Below are positions 7,823-16,293 of a DNA stretch of 64,000 nucleotides, piece after piece. A model generated the notes under the pieces. That model saw only the letters and a program-made list of their open reading frames with translations. It was not told the origin of the DNA and searched no databases. Where the stretch lies: assembly GCF_001657485.1 (NCBI RefSeq), contig NZ_LXFU01000051.1:297543-361542 (forward strand), given 5' to 3'. The position numbers were made by a program, and so were the translations under genes. The DNA comes from Rhizobium sp. WYCCWR10014 (GTDB lineage: Bacteria; Pseudomonadota; Alphaproteobacteria; Rhizobiales; Rhizobiaceae). Each line of letters starts with the position of its first letter. Positions within the stretch are counted from its first letter, which is position 1.

Positions 7823-8581
7823 CTACTCTCTACCTCTGAACCGGCGCTGATAGGCCGGATCATAGAGCGAGCTTTCGCGGAAATCCTCCGCTGCCAGCGA
7901 GGGGCCGACGAAGATGATCGCTGTGCGTTCGATCGGTTCGGCGGAGACCTTTGCTTCGATATTGGCGAGCGTGCCGCGCAGGACGCGCTCGTCCGGCCAG
8001 GAGGCCTTGACGACGATGGCGACCGGGCAATCGACGCCGTAAAGCGGCGTCAACTCTTCGACCACCTGCTTCAGCGCGTGGATTGCCAGATGGATCGCCA
8101 GCGTGGCGCCTGTCGCGCCGAATTTTGCCAGTGTCTCGTCGTTGGGCATTGGTGACGCGCGGCCGGAGACGCGGGTCAGCACCAGGCTTTGGGCCACGGC
8201 GGGGATCGTCAGTTCGCGCCCCAGCGTCGAGGCTGCGGCGGCAAAGGCCGGAACGCCCGGCGTCATCGTATAGTCGATCCCATGTTTTTGAAGCCGGCGC
8301 ACCTGTTCGGCGACTGCACTCCAGACCGAGAGATCGCCCGAATGCAGTCGGGCGACATCCTGGCCGGCCGCGGCAGCGCGAAGATATTCCGCCTCGATCT
8401 CGTCGAGCGACATCGGCGCCGTATCGACGATGTGGGCGTCAGGCGGGCAATATTGCAGCAGTTCGGGCGAGACGATCGAGCCGGCATAAAGGCAGACCGG
8501 GCACCGGGCGATGAGATCGCGACCACGCACCGTGATCAGATCCGCAGCACCTGGTCCCGCGCCGATGAAATGCACCGTCAT
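7823..8581 (-). CDS. cobM: precorrin-4 C11-methyltransferase
   Basis: A SAM-dependent uroporphyrin-III-methyltransferase-type fold: FIGAGPGAADLITVRG at the N terminus, LHSGDLSVWSA (residues ~79-89), TPGVPAFAAAASTLGREL, and a C-terminal AIIFVGPSL. This pattern matches CobM, which methylates precorrin-4 at C11 in the aerobic cobalamin route. It is 252 aa. The gene starts 4 bp after the cobL stop with AAGGA inside the cobL end, so it is the last gene of the leftward cob operon. It converges with the isomerase gene, leaving 21 bp. Confidence 0.92.
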   Translation of the reverse strand: MTVHFIGAGPGAADLITVRGRDLIARCPVCLYAGSIVSPELLQYCPPDAHIVDTAPMSLDEIEAEYLRAAAAGQDVARLHSGDLSVWSAVAEQVRRLQKHGIDYTMTPGVPAFAAAASTLGRELTIPAVAQSLVLTRVSGRASPMPNDETLAKFGATGATLAIHLAIHALKQVVEELTPLYGVDCPVAIVVKASWPDERVLRGTLANIEAKVSAEPIERTAIIFVGPSLAAEDFRESSLYDPAYQRRFRGRE

Positions 8582-8585
8582 CTCG

Positions 8586-9818
8586 TCATCCTTTCGTCCA
8601 GCGCCACTGCGTTACCGGCATGGCCGGCCGCCAGCCGGTCATGCCGCCGACGGGCTGGGCGCGCGATATTTCGATCCGCGTGAGGAAGCCGCCGCGTTTG
8701 GCATGTTCGGCGAGCAGTACCGCTTCCATCTCCAGCGTCACGGCATTGGCAACGAGCCGCCCTCCCCGCTTTAGCGCGGCAATTGCGGTATCGACAACAC
8801 CCGGTTCGCTGCCGCCGCCGCCGAGGAAGATCACATCCGGCTCCGGCAGGTCTTTCAGCGCGAGGGGTGCCGCACCTTCGACGACAGCAAGATGCGGTAC
8901 GCCGAAGGCGGCTGCGTTGCGGGCGGCCCGCGCGGCCCGATCCGGCGACTGTTCGACGGCGATTGCCTTCAGGCTGGGATCGACCAGCATCCATTCGATG
9001 CCGATCGATCCCGAGCCTGCGCCGATATCCCAGAGCAGCTCGCCGTGACGCGGCGCGAGGGCCGAAAGCGTCATCGCCCGGATTTCACGCTTGGTGATCT
9101 GTCCGTCATGCTCGAACAGCACGTCTTCGAGCCCGGCCGTAAAAGGCAGGATGCGAGCCCCCTCCCCTGCCGCGATATCGAGTGCGCAGACATTCAGGGG
9201 ATCGATATCCAGGAGGTCGAAATCCGCCACCGCCGCACTTCTCTGCCGTTCCCGAACGCCGCCAAGCGCCTCGAGCACGGTAAGCTGAGACTGACCGAAG
9301 CCAGCAGCCGTCAGCAGGGCAGCCAGGTCGCCAGGCCCCTTCTCGTCCGAGGTCAGCGCGATGATGCGCCGTCCGGGGTGCAGATGCGGCCGGATCAGAT
9401 CGATCGGCCGTCCATGCAGCGAGATCGTTGCGACGTCCTGCAGCGGCCAGCCAAGGCGGGAGGCCGCAAGGCTGAAGGCCGAGGGTGCGGGGATAGTGCG
9501 CATCTCTTCCGCCGCCACATGGCGGGAGAGCGTTGCGCCGACGCCATAAAGAAACGGATCGCCGGAGGCGAGCACGACAACAGGCGTGCCGCGCCTTTCG
9601 AGGATAGCCTCGACCGAGCGCTCGAACGGGCTTTGCCAGGAAAGGCTTTCGCCTGTGATCAGCGATGCGGCAAGCGCCTGGTGCCTCGCACCGCCGAAGA
9701 CGGCGGGTGCGGTCGAAATCAGCCTCTTCGCCTCCTCGCCCAGCCCTTCTGGACCATCTTCGCCGATGCCGATAATAGTCAGCCAGCGCTGGCCGGACGC
9801 AGGAGAGACATCAGACAT
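8586..9818 (-). CDS. cobL: precorrin-6Y C5,15-methyltransferase (decarboxylating)
   Basis: A two-domain fusion. The N-terminal half is CobE-type methyltransferase (WLTIIGIGEDGPEGL, ASGDPFLYGVGATL) and the C-terminal half is CobT-type (LLWDIGAGSGSIGIEWM, VFLGGGGSEPGV). Together they methylate C5 and C15 and decarboxylate the acetate side chain. The 410-residue length fits full-length CobL. I start at ATG 9818 (MSDVSP); an ATG at 9833 with AAGGA upstream would add five residues. Either start lies inside or against the divergent cobK start: the cobL ATG (9816-9818) and cobK ATG (9817-9819) share the bases of one CATG. Confidence 0.93.
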   Translation of the reverse strand: MSDVSPASGQRWLTIIGIGEDGPEGLGEEAKRLISTAPAVFGGARHQALAASLITGESLSWQSPFERSVEAILERRGTPVVVLASGDPFLYGVGATLSRHVAAEEMRTIPAPSAFSLAASRLGWPLQDVATISLHGRPIDLIRPHLHPGRRIIALTSDEKGPGDLAALLTAAGFGQSQLTVLEALGGVRERQRSAAVADFDLLDIDPLNVCALDIAAGEGARILPFTAGLEDVLFEHDGQITKREIRAMTLSALAPRHGELLWDIGAGSGSIGIEWMLVDPSLKAIAVEQSPDRAARAARNAAAFGVPHLAVVEGAAPLALKDLPEPDVIFLGGGGSEPGVVDTAIAALKRGGRLVANAVTLEMEAVLLAEHAKRGGFLTRIEISRAQPVGGMTGWRPAMPVTQWRWTKG

Positions 9819-10587
9819 GGGAAGACCCCGCATCCTGATCCTTGGCGGCAGCAGCGAGGCGCGGCTGCTGGCCGAGGCGCTCGCGGCACGGGACGATAGT
9901 GATATTCTTCTGTCGCTTGCCGGACGCACCGAAAAACCGGCCGTACAGCCTGTTCCGGTTCGTATCGGCGGTTTCGGCGGCGCTGCCGCACTCGCCGATT
10001 TCCTGAAGGCCGGAGGATATGATCTGTTGATCGACGTCACGCACCCCTTCGCCGAGCGCATTTCGGCCAATGCGGCTTTCGCGGCTGAGACCACCGGCAT
10101 CGCTGCCATCGCTCTGCGCCGTCCCGAATGGCAACGCCGGCCGGGCGATCGCTGGCAGGAGGTGGGGAGCATTCCGGCTGCCATCGAAGCGCTTGGCCCC
10201 CTCCCCCGCCATGTCTTCCTGGCGACGGGCCGGCAGGGTGCGCATCATGCCGAAGCCGCGCCGCAACATCACTACCTCGTTCGCAGCGTCGATCCCGTCG
10301 AACCGCCGCTTGCGCTTGATAGTGTCGAGTACATCCTCGATCGGGGTCCGTTCACGCTGGAAGGCGAATGCGATCTTCTGAGGCAGCACGACATCGACGC
10401 CATCGTCGCCAAGAATAGCGGCGGTCTCGCCACCTATGCGAAGATCGAGGCAGCCCGCCTGCTCGGTATCGAGGTTATGATGGTGGCGCGCGCGCCGGCC
10501 TCGATCGTCAAGGCGGTCGACACTGTCGAGGCGGCGCTGGCGGCGATCGATCACCTGTTTCCCCCTGCCATGAAACGCGGCGTGTAA
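9817..10587 (+). CDS. cobK: precorrin-6A reductase
   Basis: CobK reduces precorrin-6A to precorrin-6B with NADPH. The protein is 256 residues and has RILILGGSSEARLLAEAL at the N terminus, LIDVTHPFAERIS near 70-82, RPEWQ, VFLATGRQG, and the C-terminal KNSGGLATYAKIEAAR, all typical of CobK. It is the only cob gene here on the plus strand. Its ATG overlaps the cobL start and its 3' end overlaps cobJ by 37 bp (10551-10587). GGAGAG lies 9 bp upstream. It therefore needs its own promoter inside cobL or readthrough from the isomerase side. Confidence 0.93.
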   Translation: MGRPRILILGGSSEARLLAEALAARDDSDILLSLAGRTEKPAVQPVPVRIGGFGGAAALADFLKAGGYDLLIDVTHPFAERISANAAFAAETTGIAAIALRRPEWQRRPGDRWQEVGSIPAAIEALGPLPRHVFLATGRQGAHHAEAAPQHHYLVRSVDPVEPPLALDSVEYILDRGPFTLEGECDLLRQHDIDAIVAKNSGGLATYAKIEAARLLGIEVMMVARAPASIVKAVDTVEAALAAIDHLFPPAMKRGV

Positions 10588-11315
10588 ACGAGGTCCAGTC
10601 TGCCTGGCCGTGTGACGATGCGTGTCTCGGCCGAGCCGATGATGATGCAGGTCGCCATATCGGCCATCGACGCATCTGCCTGCGACAGCTGCTGGACGGC
10701 GATGCGTTCATCCGGCCGCCCGGCCGCGCGGCCGAAAATAACCGGTGTTGTCGCAGGCAGATGGTCACGCAACAGCTTGAAGGCGTCGCCGAGCTGCCAG
10801 GGCCGTGCCCGGCTGATCGGATTATAGAGCGCGATGACGAAACCCGCTTTTGCCGCCAGTTCAAGGCGGGTTTCTATTATATTCCAAGGCTTTAGATTGT
10901 CAGACAGCGATATGGCGCAGAAATCGTGGCCAAGCGGAGCACCGGCTCTTGCCGCTACGGCCAGCATCGCCGTGATGCCGGGCAGAATGGTGAGATCGAC
11001 CGAGCGCCAGGCGGCCGGCCCGTTCTCGATTGCCTCGCAGACGGCGGCCGCCATGGCGAAGACGCCGGGGTCGCCGCCGGAGACGACGCAGACTTTCGCG
11101 CCGTCAGCCGCCATGGCGAGTGCTGCCCCTGCCCTGTCGAGCTCCTCGCGATTGTCCGAGGCATGTCGCAGTTGATCGTGGCGGAGCTCCAGCCTGTCGA
11201 GATAAGGGCCGTAGCCGAAGAAATCCGTCGCCGCATCGACAGCGGCCAGCGCTTCCGGCGTCATCTGCTCGGGGTTGCCGGGACCGGTGCCGATCACGAA
11301 AAGCGTGCCGCTCAT
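10551..11315 (-). CDS. cobJ: precorrin-3B C17-methyltransferase
   Basis: CobJ methylates C17 and drives ring contraction to precorrin-4. At 254 residues it shows LFVIGTGPGNPEQMTPEAL, DFFGYGPYLDRL, VVSGGDPGVFAMAAAV, ILPGITAMLAVAARAGAPLGHDF and ALYNPISRARPWQL, the classic CobJ pattern. The ATG overlaps the cobI stop (ATGA at 11312-11315). Its last 37 bp overlap the convergent end of cobK. Confidence 0.95.
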   Translation of the reverse strand: MSGTLFVIGTGPGNPEQMTPEALAAVDAATDFFGYGPYLDRLELRHDQLRHASDNREELDRAGAALAMAADGAKVCVVSGGDPGVFAMAAAVCEAIENGPAAWRSVDLTILPGITAMLAVAARAGAPLGHDFCAISLSDNLKPWNIIETRLELAAKAGFVIALYNPISRARPWQLGDAFKLLRDHLPATTPVIFGRAAGRPDERIAVQQLSQADASMADMATCIIIGSAETRIVTRPGRLDLVYTPRFMAGGNR

Positions 11316-12043
11316 CGGCTGCCCTCCCAGCCCGGCACCAGCACGAGCGAAAAATACGGTGCATCGCCGTCTGTCCTGTCGGCAAGCTTTTCCATCGCCG
11401 CATTCGCCATGGTGCCGCGCTCGACATAGACGGCTTCCGTAAGCCGTCCTGCCGCTGCGAGCGCCCGGCGGATCTTCGGGAGATTTCGGCCGACCTTCAT
11501 GATGACGGCGGCTTGCGTGTCGGCAAGGCGGCGCGTCAGCTCGGCCTCGGCCATCGTACCGGGCAGTACGGTAAGCACGTCGTCGCCCTGGACGATCGGC
11601 ATGCCGGCAAGCGACCAGCAGCCCGACATGGCGCTGATGCCCGGGATCACTTCCGTCGGGTAGCGTGTGGAAAGCCTGACATGCAGGTGCATATAGGAGC
11701 CGTAGAAGAGCGGATCGCCTTCGCTGAGAACGGCGACAGTCAGTCCGGCATCGAGATGCCCGGCGACCGCTTTGGCAGACAGATCGTAGAATTGGGTGAT
11801 CAGCCTCTGATAGCGTTCGTCGTTCTTGTCGATTTCGGTCGTCACCGGATAATAGAGCGGCAGCAGCGTCACCCCGGATTTCAGCAGCGGCTCGACGATC
11901 GCCTTGCCATTGCCGCCCCTGCCCTGCTTGGCGAAATAGGCGATCACATCAGCGCCTTCGATGGCGCGTACGGCTTTGAGGGTGAGGAGCTCCGGATCGC
12001 CGGGGCCCGTGCCGACGCCGATCAGACGGCCGCTTGTCGTCAT
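11312..12043 (-). CDS. cobI: precorrin-2 C20-methyltransferase
   Basis: CobI adds the C20 methyl group to precorrin-2, the first committed step of the corrin route. It is 243 aa, with LIGVGTGPGDPELLTLKAVRAI, LSEGDPLFYGSYMHLHVRL, VIPGISAMSGCWSLAGMPI and a C-terminal YFSLVLVPGW. The start ATG at 12043 overlaps the cobH stop (ATGA at 12040-12043) and the stop overlaps the cobJ start, so cobH-I-J are translationally coupled. The frame remains open far upstream, but that extension is the shadow of cobH. Confidence 0.95.
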   Translation of the reverse strand: MTTSGRLIGVGTGPGDPELLTLKAVRAIEGADVIAYFAKQGRGGNGKAIVEPLLKSGVTLLPLYYPVTTEIDKNDERYQRLITQFYDLSAKAVAGHLDAGLTVAVLSEGDPLFYGSYMHLHVRLSTRYPTEVIPGISAMSGCWSLAGMPIVQGDDVLTVLPGTMAEAELTRRLADTQAAVIMKVGRNLPKIRRALAAAGRLTEAVYVERGTMANAAMEKLADRTDGDAPYFSLVLVPGWEGSR

Positions 12044-12672
12044 AGGCCCGGCCTCGCCAAAGCATTGATGGCGGCTGCCGTCATGGCGCTGCCGCCGAGC
12101 CGGCCGCGCACGATGGCAAAGGGTACGCCATAGGAATTTTCCGCCAATGCATCCTTCGATTCGGCCGCGCCGACGAAGCCCACGGGCATGCCGAGGATCG
12201 CTGCGGGTTTCGGGGCGCCGTCGCGCAGGAGTTCGAGCAGATGGAAGAGGGCGGTCGGTGCGTTGCCGATCGCGACAACGCTGCCGCCGAGCCGATCGAG
12301 CCAGAGATGCATGGCGGCGGCCGAGCGCGTATTGCCGGTCTCGCGCGCAAGTTCGGGTGTCTGGGGATCGCGCAGCGTGCAGATCACCTCGTTCAGCGCC
12401 GGCAGCCGCGCCCGGGTGACGCCCTGGGATACCATTTCCGCGTCGCAGAAGATCGGCGCCCCGCCTTTCAGCGCCTCGCGCGCCGCGTTGACGAAATCGG
12501 CGGAGAACAGGAAATGCTCCGCCGCTTCGACCAGCCCGCAGGCATGGATCATGCGCACGGCGATTTCGGCTTGATCGTCGGTGAAGCGCGAAAGATCGGC
12601 CTCGGCACGGATAATGGCAAAGGAACGCTCGTAGATCGCATCGCCGCTGCGGATATAATCGTAGTCTGGCAT
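12040..12672 (-). CDS. cobH: precorrin-8X methylmutase
   Basis: CobH moves the C11 methyl to C12, giving hydrogenobyrinate. The 210-residue protein has the catalytic histidine in MIHACG (H43), FSADFV, IFCDAEMVSQGV and GNAPTALFHLLEL, then MPVGFVGAAESK, all characteristic. It starts two bases after cobG stops and ends in an ATGA overlap with cobI. Confidence 0.95.
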   Translation of the reverse strand: MPDYDYIRSGDAIYERSFAIIRAEADLSRFTDDQAEIAVRMIHACGLVEAAEHFLFSADFVNAAREALKGGAPIFCDAEMVSQGVTRARLPALNEVICTLRDPQTPELARETGNTRSAAAMHLWLDRLGGSVVAIGNAPTALFHLLELLRDGAPKPAAILGMPVGFVGAAESKDALAENSYGVPFAIVRGRLGGSAMTAAAINALARPGL

Positions 12673-12674
12673 TC

Positions 12675-14057
12675 CTATTCCTGTCGCAGCGCCTTCGAAA
12701 CGCCGGTTGCGCCAAGCCGTGTAAGGCAGGCGGCGGTCGATTCGCCAGCGTCTTTGTTGTCTTCGATGGACCGGGCGAGCCTCTCTATAGCGAAATCGAT
12801 CCGACCGCCAGCGATCCGTTCGTCCGGCAGATCCGCCGCGAGCCCATTGAGGATGAGGCCATAACCTTCCGCCGAGCCCGTCAGGGTCAGCGCCGGCCGG
12901 GCATGAGCGCAGCCCTTGGCGCAGCCGGATAGATGCAGCGTCAGCGAACCGTCGAAAAGGGCAGGTGCCGTAGCAATGAGGCGGCGCGCCAGGGTTCGGG
13001 TCTCGTAAAAGGCCGAACCGCAGGCGCCGGCGCCGGCGCAGGCGGCGATATGCTCGCTGTTGTCGCCGGGTTGCGCGCTGAAGCCATGTCTGGCTGCGGC
13101 GACCTGCATAGCCGGCACTGTACCTGCTGGAAGACCAATGAAGAAAAACCCGCGACCGGGCGCAAGCCGGATGGCTACTGCGCCACGAGCCGTTGCCACA
13201 TCGAGCAAAGCGATGAGATCGGACGCTCTCATCTGCCCGAATTCCGGCCTGACGCCGAGTATGGTTTTGCCGTCCTCAAGCCTGTGCAAGCCGGCAAGCG
13301 GCATGCCTGCCGCGCGGGTCGGAATGAAGTGAATGCCATCCATCGCTGGAAAATGCGCCCGCAGATGCGCTGGATCGATATCCCTTGCTCGCCTGCCCTG
13401 CCCGAGGGCTGCCAAGAGGCTCAGAATTTCGCCGACGGCTGATATGGCCACCTCGGCAGGACCGATCGCGACCGGCATTGCAGTTTCACCGTCGCCATTG
13501 ATCGCGACAAGCCAATCCGCGCCGAATTGCGCGACGATACGAATATCGGCGGACAGTGCCGACAAGCCGAAGGATCCACCGCCGTCGACGATAAGCGAGA
13601 GCTTCGGCGCAAGCCGCGGCGAGGCAAGCAGATCGTGGAGCGTACGACGCAAGGCCATTTCCATTGCGGCCGGATCGCTTATCTCGTCCGGGTCGATGCC
13701 GTGCAGCGGCGATGTCTCGATCGCCGGCCCGTCCGGCACGGTGATCCCGGCGGCATCGATATCGGCGGCGAGCTGCCCGACGGTCTCGGCCCGAAGGCCT
13801 CGGATCTGCAGATTGCCGCGGGCGGTGATTTCGAGAACGCCGTTTCCATGTGCTGCGGCCGAGCGGGCAAGGCTTGCGAATTGCGACAGCGTCAACGCGC
13901 CGCCGGCCGGCCGCAGGCGTACCAGCAAACCATCGCCGGTCAGCATGGGCGCGGCAAGGGCGGGGCAGGCGCCGCGTCTACGCATCGTCGCCGCCGGGCG
14001 ACCGTGCAGATCCGCCTCGCCTGTCCTGTCGCTCGCCTTTGCGGCCTTAATGCTCAT
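12675..14057 (-). CDS. cobG: precorrin-3B synthase (sulfite/nitrite reductase-like)
   Basis: CobG is the O2-dependent monooxygenase that makes precorrin-3B, diagnostic of the aerobic pathway. It has the duplicated nitrite/sulfite-reductase half-domains (GNGVLEITARGNLQIRGL near residue 80) and cysteines in CAGAGAC and GCAKGC that can hold the 4Fe-4S cluster. The ATG at 14057 (460 aa) is preceded by AGAGGATCGAGA. It is 73 bp downstream of cobF and two bases from cobH. Confidence 0.92.
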   Translation of the reverse strand: MSIKAAKASDRTGEADLHGRPAATMRRRGACPALAAPMLTGDGLLVRLRPAGGALTLSQFASLARSAAAHGNGVLEITARGNLQIRGLRAETVGQLAADIDAAGITVPDGPAIETSPLHGIDPDEISDPAAMEMALRRTLHDLLASPRLAPKLSLIVDGGGSFGLSALSADIRIVAQFGADWLVAINGDGETAMPVAIGPAEVAISAVGEILSLLAALGQGRRARDIDPAHLRAHFPAMDGIHFIPTRAAGMPLAGLHRLEDGKTILGVRPEFGQMRASDLIALLDVATARGAVAIRLAPGRGFFFIGLPAGTVPAMQVAAARHGFSAQPGDNSEHIAACAGAGACGSAFYETRTLARRLIATAPALFDGSLTLHLSGCAKGCAHARPALTLTGSAEGYGLILNGLAADLPDERIAGGRIDFAIERLARSIEDNKDAGESTAACLTRLGATGVSKALRQE

Positions 14058-14130
14058 TCTCGATCCTCTGGCCACTTCTTACATGATCGCAGCCGGGCCG
14101 GCAAAGCATGCTGGAAAGGCTCCGGACTGG

Positions 14131-14895
14131 CTATTCGTCGAAATCCCGGCCCTTGCGCAGGAGATAGATGTCCATGATCCAGCCGTGACGCTGCCTGGCC
14201 TCGGCCCTCAGCGTCAGAATGTCGGTGGCGATGTCGCCAAGTCGTCCTGATCTGACGATCTCGTCCTTGGTGCCGAGATAGGCGCCCCAGAAGATCTCGG
14301 CGTCGGGATCGTCGATCTTGGCAAAAGCCTGTTCGCCATCAAGCATGACGACTGTGCTGTCGGTCAGAAGCCCGTTCTGCGCCAGCCTACGCCCTGTGGT
14401 GATTTCGATCGGCTTGCCGACGAGGTTGACCGGGATTCTGTGGCTCGCCGCCAGCGCCTGGATGCTGGTGATGCCGGGAATGACGCTGTAGCCGAAATCC
14501 ACGCGGCCTTCGCCGCGCACGCGTTCGATGATGCGGATCGTGCTGTCATAGAGACTGGGATCACCCCAGACGAGAAAGGCGCCGCTGCCGTCATCCGGGA
14601 GACCGGAGATCAGTTCTCCATAGATGCGGGCGATCTCACCGTGCCAGGCGTCGACGCTCTGCACATAGGTCTTGTCTGCCGTCTGTCTTTGCGGCACCGC
14701 GAATTCCGAAATTCTGCCGGCCGGCCGCGTGATATAGCGTTCGCAGATATCCCGCCGGATATCGGCGAGCACTTCCTTGCCGGCGCCCTTGACCGGCAGG
14801 AAGACCACGTCGGCTGCGTTCATCGCGTTGATCGCCTGTATGGTCAGGTGCTCCGGGTTGCCCGTGCCGATGCCGATGATATGGATATGCTTCAA
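14131..14895 (-). CDS. cobF: precorrin-6A synthase (deacetylating)
   Basis: CobF methylates C1 and removes the acetyl group from precorrin-5. It shows HIIGIGTGNPEHLTIQAI at the N terminus, VFLPVKGAGKE, LVWGDPSLYDSTIRI and VIPGITSIQALAASHRIP. No ATG fits the start of homology; the best start is TTG at 14895 with GGGGAG 7 bp upstream (254 aa). It is the first gene of the leftward cob operon. Its promoter must lie in the 201 bp shared with repA, where no cobalamin riboswitch could be recognised. Confidence 0.92.
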   Translation of the reverse strand: MKHIHIIGIGTGNPEHLTIQAINAMNAADVVFLPVKGAGKEVLADIRRDICERYITRPAGRISEFAVPQRQTADKTYVQSVDAWHGEIARIYGELISGLPDDGSGAFLVWGDPSLYDSTIRIIERVRGEGRVDFGYSVIPGITSIQALAASHRIPVNLVGKPIEITTGRRLAQNGLLTDSTVVMLDGEQAFAKIDDPDAEIFWGAYLGTKDEIVRSGRLGDIATDILTLRAEARQRHGWIMDIYLLRKGRDFDE

Positions 14896-14964
14896 GCGAT
14901 ACTCCCCGTTGAGTCCTGGCGGTCTTGCCGAAAAAGCCGGCCGGCCGCAAGGGTAGGACAGGGA

Positions 14965-14980
14965 GTTGGCCGCGGCCAAC
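14965..14980. promoter_or_regulatory. parS: parS centromere site 1 (RepB/ParB binding)
   Basis: GTTGGCCGCGGCCAAC, a perfect 16-bp palindrome that fits the repABC parS pattern GTTnnCnGCnGnnAAC. It lies in the cobF-repA divergent gap, about 115 bp upstream of repA. An identical copy lies inside the start of repB. Confidence 0.9.
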
Positions 14981-15036
14981 CGGGCCTGTGGGTGGCACTG
15001 GGCCCTGTTGTTGCTGCAAATCCCGAATCGTGTCAC

Positions 15037-15083
15037 TTTCGATACGCTTTTTGACGCTATGTTGAAAGAAAAGCGCATCGAAA
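15037..15083. promoter_or_regulatory. long inverted repeat before repA (candidate RepA operator)
   Basis: Arms TTTCGATACGCTTTT (15037-15051) and AAAAGCGCATCGAAA (15069-15083) are complementary at 14 of 15 positions around a 17-bp spacer. The right arm touches the repA ribosome binding site (AAGGA). RepA proteins of repABC plasmids repress their own operon, so this is a natural operator candidate; binding is inferred. Confidence 0.6.
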
Positions 15084-15096
15084 AGGATTGGGTGTT

Positions 15097-16293
15097 TTGG
15101 ACAACATTAGCGTATCGACGACAGATGTACGGATCGAGCGGCATGCGAACCAGCTTTCGCGGCAACTGAAGCTCCTCCGCGACAAGCTGTTTCCGCCGCT
15201 CTCACAAAAGACGCTTCGAACATTCTCTTCCGGCGAGGCGGCCCAGATGATCGGCGTCTCCGACGGCTATCTTCGCCAGCTTTCGCTGGATGGCAAGGGA
15301 CCGCAGCCGGATCTTGCCCAGAACGGCCGGCGTTCCTACACGCTCGGCCAGATCAACGAGTTGCGCCAGTATATGGCCAAGCTCAAGCCGAAGGATGCGC
15401 TTTCCTATCAGCCGTGGCGCCGCCCTGGCGAAAAGCTGCAGACGGTTGCCGTCACCAATTTCAAGGGCGGCTCGGCCAAAACAACGACGACGCTCTATCT
15501 GGCGCAGTATCTGGCGCTGGCGGGTTACCGGGTGCTTGCGATCGATCTCGATCCGCAGGCTTCGCTCTCCTCCATGCTCGGCGTTCAGCCCGAATTCGAT
15601 CTTTCCGAAGGCGATACGCTCTATGGCGCAATTCGTTACGATGAGGACCGCAAGTCGCTGAAGGAGATTGTCCGCAAGACCTATTTCGACGGGCTGGATC
15701 TGGTGCCGGGCAATCTCGAACTGATGGAGTTCGAGCATGAGACGCCACGGGCACTGAACGACCGGCAGCGACCTGGCGAACTGTTCTTCCGTCGCGTTGG
15801 CGTTGCCATTGCCGAGGTCGAGGCCGATTACGACATCGTGGTGATCGACTGCCCGCCGCAGCTCGGTTACCTCACGCTTGGCGCCGTTTGCGCAGCAACA
15901 TCGCTGCTCATCACAATCCATCCGCAAATGGTCGACGTCGCCTCCATGTCGCAGTTCCTGCTGATGACGTCGGATCTGCTTTCCGTCGTGCGCAAGGCCG
16001 GCGGCGACCTGCAGCATGACTTCATCAAGTACGTCGTCACGCGCCACGAACCCTTCGATGCGCCGCAGTCGCAGATCGTTGCGCTGCTGCGCAGTCTTTT
16101 CAGTGATGACGTGTTGACGGCGACCATTCTCAAATCGACGGCGATCGCCGATGTCGGTTTGACCAAGCAGACGCTCTACGAGATCGAGAAGGGGCAGGTG
16201 CGCCGCTCGACCTATGACCGGGCGCTGGAATCGGTCAATGCCGCCAACAGCGAGGTTCTCGCCGGTATTCACAAAGCCTGGGGTCGAGCATGA
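15097..16293 (+). CDS. repA: plasmid partitioning protein RepA (ParA ATPase)
   Basis: RepA is the Walker-type ATPase that moves plasmid copies apart and autorepresses repABC. The N-terminal DNA-binding part contains FSSGEAAQMIGVSDGYLRQL. The deviant Walker A KGGSAKTT is at residues 123-130, the A' motif is LAIDLDPQASLSSML, and Walker B is VVIDCPP. Start codons here are TTG: I prefer 15097 (398 aa), 9 bp after AAGGA; TTG 15088 would add three residues. The stop overlaps the repB start (ATGA at 16290-16293). Confidence 0.95.
   Translation: MDNISVSTTDVRIERHANQLSRQLKLLRDKLFPPLSQKTLRTFSSGEAAQMIGVSDGYLRQLSLDGKGPQPDLAQNGRRSYTLGQINELRQYMAKLKPKDALSYQPWRRPGEKLQTVAVTNFKGGSAKTTTTLYLAQYLALAGYRVLAIDLDPQASLSSMLGVQPEFDLSEGDTLYGAIRYDEDRKSLKEIVRKTYFDGLDLVPGNLELMEFEHETPRALNDRQRPGELFFRRVGVAIAEVEADYDIVVIDCPPQLGYLTLGAVCAATSLLITIHPQMVDVASMSQFLLMTSDLLSVVRKAGGDLQHDFIKYVVTRHEPFDAPQSQIVALLRSLFSDDVLTATILKSTAIADVGLTKQTLYEIEKGQVRRSTYDRALESVNAANSEVLAGIHKAWGRA

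Noticed and set aside
14896..15096. A cobalamin riboswitch before cobF
   Set aside because: No convincing B12-box or conserved core was found; the gap holds parS and the repA inverted repeat. A covariance-model search would settle it.
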